DNA of 23,461 nt from contig CAMWQF010000010.1 of assembly GCA_947176285.1 (NCBI GenBank), positions 1 through 23,461 on the forward strand. Reading direction: 5' to 3'. Origin of the DNA: an uncultured Porphyromonadaceae bacterium. Lineage in GTDB: Bacteria; Bacteroidota; Bacteroidia; Bacteroidales; Muribaculaceae. Below are positions 22,426 through 23,461 of this stretch, one piece after another. Under the pieces are notes generated by a model that saw only the letters and a list, made by a program, of their open reading frames with translations, did no database searches and was not told where the DNA came from. The position numbers and the translations under genes are program-made. Each line of letters starts with the position of its first letter. Positions within the stretch are counted from its first letter, which is position 1.

Positions 22426-23346
22426 TCAGTGATTAGATGAGCTGTTCACAAAGTAGATTCCAATAAAGATCAAGGCTGTTGCGGCAACTTTGGTCCATCC
22501 GAAATCACCAACAGACATCAAGACAGCGACAACAGCCGCGAACACAGGCTGAAGATAACTGTAGGCGCTGACCACAGTAGGCTTTAAACTACGTTGTGCT
22601 AACGGTATCATCAGATAACCGAAGAATGTGGGAATGGTGATAATAAACGCCAAACCAGCCCAAATCTCCCACGGCAAAGCCGTGAAATCCACTTTCAGCA
22701 TATCGGGAAGACAGAATGGAACATATGTCAGTACCGATATATAAAACATCCATTTCATCAGCACGTAGGGGGAATACTTCTTGATGATACCCTCAAAACC
22801 AACATAATATATGGCAGCGCAAAGTTGTGCGCCCAAGCATAAAAGATTGCCCAATAACGGATTGACAGCAATTTCACTCTCAGACGTACCTGACACGAGA
22901 ATTAGTACCCCAGCAAGTCCCATAAGCACACCTCCCACTTTCAGCCAAGTCATCTTAAAATGAAGGAAGATCGCTGCCAATAGCATCGTCAGGACAGGTG
23001 TCAGCGAGCACATCACCGCGGAATCTACGGGATCAGTCAGGCCAACCCCAATTATGTATAGCCCTTGATTGGCACTAATTATCAAGGTAGCGCAGAGTAT
23101 CAGTTTCCATACATCCTTTAGGTCGATACGCTGGCGAGTCTCAAAAGATTTGGGCAATATCCATGTGAAGAGAAGAAAAAGCAACGCACCCCCGGTAATG
23201 CGTATGCCTGAGAGTGCAAGTGACGTGATGGCACCGGAAAGAAGCACCATCTTCGACACCGGAGCAATCACACCCCATCCTATGTTAGCAAGAAGAAGAG
23301 CCAAATGCGCCGTGCGCACATCACTCCTATTGTCTGATTGTTTCAT
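22426..23346 (-). CDS. EamA/DMT family transporter
   Basis: A 306-residue inner-membrane protein with about ten helices in two EamA repeats. The first helix reads HLALLLANIGWGVIAPVSK, followed by GAITSLALSGIRI. The second repeat ends with TVVSAYSYLQPVFAAVVAVL and a final helix ending FVNSSSNH. The substrate is unknown. It is not closely similar to the other EamA protein at 15740-16672. The start at 23346 (MKQSDNRS) places a -7 element only 5 bases upstream, so the mRNA may be nearly leaderless. An upstream in-frame ATG at 23376 would put the promoter element inside the coding region. Confidence 0.9.
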   Translation of the reverse strand: MKQSDNRSDVRTAHLALLLANIGWGVIAPVSKMVLLSGAITSLALSGIRITGGALLFLLFTWILPKSFETRQRIDLKDVWKLILCATLIISANQGLYIIGVGLTDPVDSAVMCSLTPVLTMLLAAIFLHFKMTWLKVGGVLMGLAGVLILVSGTSESEIAVNPLLGNLLCLGAQLCAAIYYVGFEGIIKKYSPYVLMKWMFYISVLTYVPFCLPDMLKVDFTALPWEIWAGLAFIITIPTFFGYLMIPLAQRSLKPTVVSAYSYLQPVFAAVVAVLMSVGDFGWTKVAATALIFIGIYFVNSSSNH

Positions 23347-23351
23347 GACTG

Positions 23352-23359
23352 CAAAATTA
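23352..23359 (-). promoter_or_regulatory. -7 element next to EamA start codon
   Basis: TAATTTTG on the minus strand (23359 to 23352) is followed by CAGTC and then directly by the ATG at 23346. No consensus TTTG is seen 19-21 bases upstream. Confidence 0.55.
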
Positions 23360-23405
23360 CTGAAAAATTTGGACATATCGTAGTATTTAACTAAATACAC
23401 CAATT

Positions 23406-23449
23406 AAAATGTAGAGATATCATATTTATTCCCTCATAAAAATGTAGAG
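23406..23449. repeat. Pair of 11-bp direct repeats upstream of EamA promoter
   Basis: AAAATGTAGAG occurs at 23406-23416 and 23439-23449, 33 bases apart start to start, which is about three helical turns. The position, about 50-90 bases upstream of the -7 element of the EamA gene, fits an operator pair. The window ends 12 bases later. Confidence 0.45.
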
Positions 23450-23461
23450 TTTTCACAATTA

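Overview
The window reads as a chromosomal segment of a gut-type member of the Bacteroidales. Muribaculaceae or a Prevotella/Bacteroides relative is my guess; the order is firmer than the family. The evidence is the repeated Bacteroidetes promoter signature (TTTG, about 20 bases, TAnnTTTG), the lack of Shine-Dalgarno sequences, a DUF4270 lipoprotein, a half-length GlgA-like protein typical of the phylum, and a secreted GH5 enzyme with what looks like a type IX secretion C-terminal signal. I see no prophage, transposase, CRISPR array, tRNA or rRNA.

Layout. Bases 1-528 hold no protein gene. They carry a consensus promoter (124-155), a highly structured RNA of about 280 nt, a strong terminator hairpin (406-441) and an 8-bp tandem repeat leading into a nitroreductase (529-1281, +). 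Convergent to it is ffh (SRP GTPase, -), followed by the panC-panD operon (-). Divergent from panC runs a + strand operon: half-size GlgA-like protein, DUF4270 lipoprotein, CapA-like phosphoesterase fold and RidA. Next come a Dabb protein and a Uup-like ABC-F ATPase (-), an OprP-like porin (+) and a YbiT-like ABC-F ATPase (+). The rest is all on the minus strand: in transcription order EamA transporter, PL10 pectate lyase, GH5 glycanase, pncB, an AspT/YidE-type transporter with RCK_C domains, a second EamA transporter, and recQ.

Functional themes are cofactor synthesis (pantothenate by PanC/PanD, nicotinate salvage by PncB), protein targeting and translation (Ffh, two ABC-F factors), DNA repair (RecQ), metabolite clean-up (RidA, nitroreductase) and plant-polysaccharide attack (PL10, GH5). 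Most genes are ordinary housekeeping genes.

The unusual material is mainly between genes. (1) The 5' structured RNA has its own promoter and terminator, plus an alternative pairing that would disrupt the terminator. (2) Short 7-bp and 8-bp tandem repeats of related sequence sit at six gene borders. (3) At all three convergent gene borders the stop codon of the minus-strand gene lies inside a bidirectional terminator stem. (4) A 13-base promoter/start block is identical at three unrelated promoters, one of them almost touching the start codon. (5) The YbiT-like ABC-F has one whole nucleotide site degenerated.
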